The notes under the pieces were generated by a model. That model had not been told where the DNA came from. It worked only from the letters and a program-made list of their open reading frames with translations, and ran no database searches. Source: Burkholderia pyrrocinia (lineage in GTDB: Bacteria; Pseudomonadota; Gammaproteobacteria; Burkholderiales; Burkholderiaceae). Taken from it: a stretch of 64,000 nt of DNA. How positions within the stretch are numbered: position 1 is the stretch's first letter; the number at the start of each line of letters is the position of its first letter. This document shows positions 61,496-64,000 of this stretch, piece by piece. A program made the translations under genes and the position numbers. The stretch is taken from contig NZ_CP011503.1 of assembly GCF_001028665.1 (NCBI RefSeq), positions 1,364,001 to 1,428,000 on the forward strand, given 5' to 3'.

Positions 61496-61537
61496 GATCG
61501 GAGTCAGCGCCAAAGCGCCAATTCCGATCGACAGGAG
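61496..61537 (+). promoter_or_regulatory. Hairpin directly upstream of the atpC ribosome binding site
   Basis: GATCGGAGTCAGCGC pairs with GCGCCAATTCCGATC around CAAA, then GACAGGAG follows. The same core, GAGTnAGCGCyAAAGCGCyAAyTC, and the same GACAGGAG tail occur before the GMC gene at 34637-34678, with a different but still complementary outer stem. Confidence 0.7.
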
Positions 61538-61542
61538 TCGAT

Positions 61543-61968
61543 ATGGCAACCATCAAAGTAGACGTCGTCAGCGCGGAAGAGCAGATCTTCTCGGGCGAGG
61601 CGAAATTCGTCGCGCTGCCGGGCGAAACGGGTGAACTGGGTATTCTGCCGGGCCACACGCCGCTGATCACGCGGATTCGTCCGGGTGCGGTGCGCATCGA
61701 AGTCGAGGGCGGCAACGACGAATTCGTGTTCGTCGCAGGCGGCATTCTCGAAGTGCAGCCGGGCGCCGTGACGGTGCTCGCCGATACCGCGATCCGCGGC
61801 AAGGACCTCGACGCGGCGAAAGCCGAGGAAGCGCGCAAGCGCGCCGAGGAAACGCTGCAGAACGCGAAGTCGGACCTCGACCTCGCGAAGGCGCAGTCCG
61901 AGCTCGCGACCGCGATGGCGCAGCTCGAGGCGATCCAGCGTCTGGCGAAGATCCGCAGCCGGCACTGA
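61543..61968 (+). CDS. atpC: ATP synthase F1 subunit epsilon
   Basis: A 141-residue regulatory subunit. It starts [21 protein letters not shown] and has [22 protein letters not shown] and a C-terminal helical pair ending RLAKIRSRH. The ATG at 61543 is five bases after AGGAG. The 155-base gap after atpD is unusually long for this operon and holds the hairpin element. Confidence 0.97.
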   Translation: MATIKVDVVSAEEQIFSGEAKFVALPGETGELGILPGHTPLITRIRPGAVRIEVEGGNDEFVFVAGGILEVQPGAVTVLADTAIRGKDLDAAKAEEARKRAEETLQNAKSDLDLAKAQSELATAMAQLEAIQRLAKIRSRH

Positions 61969-61992
61969 GCCGCACCGCGTATCCCGCGAAAG

Positions 61993-62018
61993 AAAGCAGC
62001 CTTCGGGCTGCTTTTTTT
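61993..62018 (+). terminator. Intrinsic terminator of the atp operon
   Basis: Stem AAAGCAGCC, tetraloop TTCG, stem GGCTGCTTT and a seven-T run, 25 bases after the atpC stop. Confidence 0.95.
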
Positions 62019-62208
62019 CGTCTGTACTTTGCGTGCCGCAGTGTTTCGTCCGGTCGTGCTATTTCATCCGTCCGCCGTGAATTGATGTCAGAGTGTCGTC
62101 AGCGGAGCGCGTCATCATCCGCAGTGAGGCCGCCCGTCGCGAGTGCGGCGACGGAGGCGGGCGCGGCAAGCGCGCGCGGGCCGATCAGACAAAAAGACGG
62201 AGACATTC

Positions 62209-63936
62209 ATGGCAGCAGACCTTGGCGTGGGGGCGCTGATCGCGCCCGAAAACGGACTGTCGTACGTGCGCGGCGCGACCGACGTGCCGCTATCCGAAGC
62301 GACGATCGGCCGGTTCCTGCGCGATACCGCCGGCCGTTTTCCCGACCGTCCGGCGGTCGTGTTCCGCGAGCAGCAGGTGCGCTGGACCTGGCGCGAATTC
62401 GCGAACGAGGTCGACGTGCTCGCGGCCGGCCTCGCCGCACTCGGGATCGTGAAGGGCGACTGCGTCGGCATCTGGTCGCCGAACCGCAGCGAATGGCTGC
62501 TCACGCAGTTCGCGACCGCGCGGATCGGCGCGGTGCTCGTCAACATCAATCCGGCCTACCGGCTGTCGGAACTCGAATACGCGCTGAACAAGGTCGGCTG
62601 CAAGGCCGTGATCGCGGCCGAGCGCTTCAAGTCGTCGGCCTATGTCGAGATGCTGCAGACCATCGCGCCGGAGCTCGCGACCGCGACGCCGGGCGACCTG
62701 CATGCGGCCCGTGTGCCGAGCCTGCGCACGGTCGTGTCGATGGGCGACGTTGCGCCGGCCGGCATGTTCCGCTTCGCGGACGTGATGACGCGCGGCCGCC
62801 AGGCCGTCGACCCCGCGCTGCTCGATGCGATCGGCGCGACGCTCAACGCCACCGACGCGATCAACATCCAGTTCACGAGCGGCACGACGGGCAGCCCGAA
62901 GGGCGCGACGCTCACGCACCGCAACGTCGTCAACAACGCGCGCTCGATCGCGATGGCGATGCGCTTCACCGAGCAGGATTCGCTTTGCATCCCGGTGCCG
63001 CTGTATCACTGCTTCGGGATGGTGCTCGCGGTACTCGCGTGCGTATCGAAGGGCGCGGCGATGGTGTTTCCGGGTGAAGCATTCGACCCGGTCGCGACGC
63101 TCGCGGCCGTCGCCGACGAACGCTGCACCGCGCTGCACGGCGTGCCGACGATGTTCATCGCGGAGCTCGATCATCCGGAGTTCCCGACATTCGACCTGTC
63201 GACGCTGCGCACGGGGATCATGGCCGGTTCGCCATGCCCGATCGAGACGATGAAGCGCGTCGTGTCGCAGATGCACCTGTCGGAGATCACGATCGCATAC
63301 GGGATGACGGAGACGAGCCCGGTGTCGTTCCAGAGCTCGACCGACGATCCGCTCGAGAAGCGCACGACGACGGTCGGGCGCATCCAGCCGCATCTCGAAG
63401 TGAAGATCGTCGACCCGGACGGCGCCATCGTGCCGGTCGGCGCGACGGGCGAGCTGTGCACGAAGGGCTATTCGGTGATGCTCGGCTACTGGGACGACGA
63501 CACGAAGACGCGCGAGGTGCTGGTCGACGGCTGGATGCATACGGGCGACCTCGCGACGCTCGATGCGGACGGCTACTGCAACATCGTCGGGCGCCTGAAG
63601 GACATGGTGATTCGCGGCGGCGAGAACGTCTATCCGCGCGAGATCGAGGAATTCCTGTTCCGGCATCCGAAGATCCAGAGCGCGCAGGTGTTCGGCGTGC
63701 CCGATGCGAAATACGGCGAGGAGCTGTGCGCGTGGATCGTGCTGCGCGCGGACGAGCAGATGACCGAGGATGACGTGCGCGCGTTCTGCAACGGGCAGAT
63801 CGCGCACTACAAGATTCCGCGCTATATCCGCTTCGTCGACGAGCTGCCGATGACGGTGACGGGCAAGGTGCAGAAGTTCGTGATGCGCGACCGGATGATC
63901 GAGGAACTGAAGCTCGACGTGCAGAAGACCGCATGA
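62209..63936 (+). CDS. AMP-dependent acyl-CoA synthetase
   Basis: A 575-residue adenylate-forming enzyme that activates a carboxylic acid with ATP and CoA. The P-loop-like [16 protein letters not shown] is near residue 220, followed by [22 protein letters not shown] and the C-terminal lysine motif [10 protein letters not shown]. The chain-length class is not fixed; the sequence fits the medium/long-chain fatty acid group. ACGGAGAC precedes the ATG at 62209. Confidence 0.93.
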   Translation: MAADLGVGALIAPENGLSYVRGATDVPLSEATIGRFLRDTAGRFPDRPAVVFREQQVRWTWREFANEVDVLAAGLAALGIVKGDCVGIWSPNRSEWLLTQFATARIGAVLVNINPAYRLSELEYALNKVGCKAVIAAERFKSSAYVEMLQTIAPELATATPGDLHAARVPSLRTVVSMGDVAPAGMFRFADVMTRGRQAVDPALLDAIGATLNATDAINIQFTSGTTGSPKGATLTHRNVVNNARSIAMAMRFTEQDSLCIPVPLYHCFGMVLAVLACVSKGAAMVFPGEAFDPVATLAAVADERCTALHGVPTMFIAELDHPEFPTFDLSTLRTGIMAGSPCPIETMKRVVSQMHLSEITIAYGMTETSPVSFQSSTDDPLEKRTTTVGRIQPHLEVKIVDPDGAIVPVGATGELCTKGYSVMLGYWDDDTKTREVLVDGWMHTGDLATLDADGYCNIVGRLKDMVIRGGENVYPREIEEFLFRHPKIQSAQVFGVPDAKYGEELCAWIVLRADEQMTEDDVRAFCNGQIAHYKIPRYIRFVDELPMTVTGKVQKFVMRDRMIEELKLDVQKTA

Positions 63937-64000
63937 CGCGGCGGCGGGAAAAACGCGGCGGCCTGCGGGCCGTTGCGCTTTCGATGGACGAAAAAAAGCG
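63937..64000. other. Right edge, non-coding
   Basis: The last 64 bases contain a short GCGGCC/GGCCG inverted repeat and no gene. The window ends in a run of A. Confidence 0.5.

Overview
The window looks like the main-chromosome origin region of a Burkholderia, most likely a member of the Burkholderia cepacia complex. The reasons are the very GC-rich, G/C-ending codon use, a complete gsp type II secretion cluster with a short divergent gspC, phhA/phhB, two branched-chain amino acid ABC clusters, and the block mnmG-rsmG-parA-parB-atpIBEFHAGDC. The species is not established from the sequence. No rRNA, tRNA, CRISPR array, phage or insertion sequence was seen.

Left arm (1-20.7 kb). A truncated EmrB-type drug exporter, its MarR regulator and an outer-membrane efflux lipoprotein come first. 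They are followed by the type II secretion system: gspG-H-I-J-K-L-M-N and gspD-E-F on the minus strand, with a minimal gspC alone on the plus strand between them. Then come a small lytic transglycosylase, a CobW/COG0523 metal GTPase, the nucleoid protein HU and mnmC. The methyltransferase half of MnmC looks degenerate while its oxidase half looks intact.

Origin candidate (20.73-21.40 kb). The mnmC-antiporter gap has perfect and near-perfect DnaA boxes beside an AT-rich tract. To its left most genes run leftward and to its right most run rightward, as expected around a replication origin. dnaA, dnaN and rpmH are not in the window. A second DnaA-box group lies at 23.85-24.03 kb.

Right arm, 21.4-34.7 kb: a CPA2-type antiporter, a YbdK-type ligase, a MarR protein with a four-cysteine tail, a class I glutamine amidotransferase, an Old Yellow Enzyme homologue and a SET-domain protein with a post-SET motif. 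After these come an OmpR/EnvZ-type two-component pair, a DUF3717-type protein, the phenylalanine hydroxylation genes phhA/phhB with a divergent AsnC/Lrp regulator, a CYTH protein and a LysR regulator.

34.5-47.7 kb: a tandem array of hairpin repeats whose last copy leads directly into the ribosome binding site of a GMC oxidoreductase. Two HAAT-type ABC transporter clusters follow (livG-F-K-H-M, then livK-H-[MG fusion]-F), separated by 1.1 kb that includes a candidate small RNA. The second cluster ends in a terminator whose stem contains a perfect parS site.

47.7-64 kb: mnmG (with a second parS inside the gene), rsmG, parA, parB, an ArsB/NhaD-like transporter, the F1Fo ATP synthase operon with a good sigma-70 promoter, and an acyl-CoA synthetase. 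The hairpin-plus-ribosome-binding-site element seen before the GMC gene recurs before atpC with compensated stem changes.
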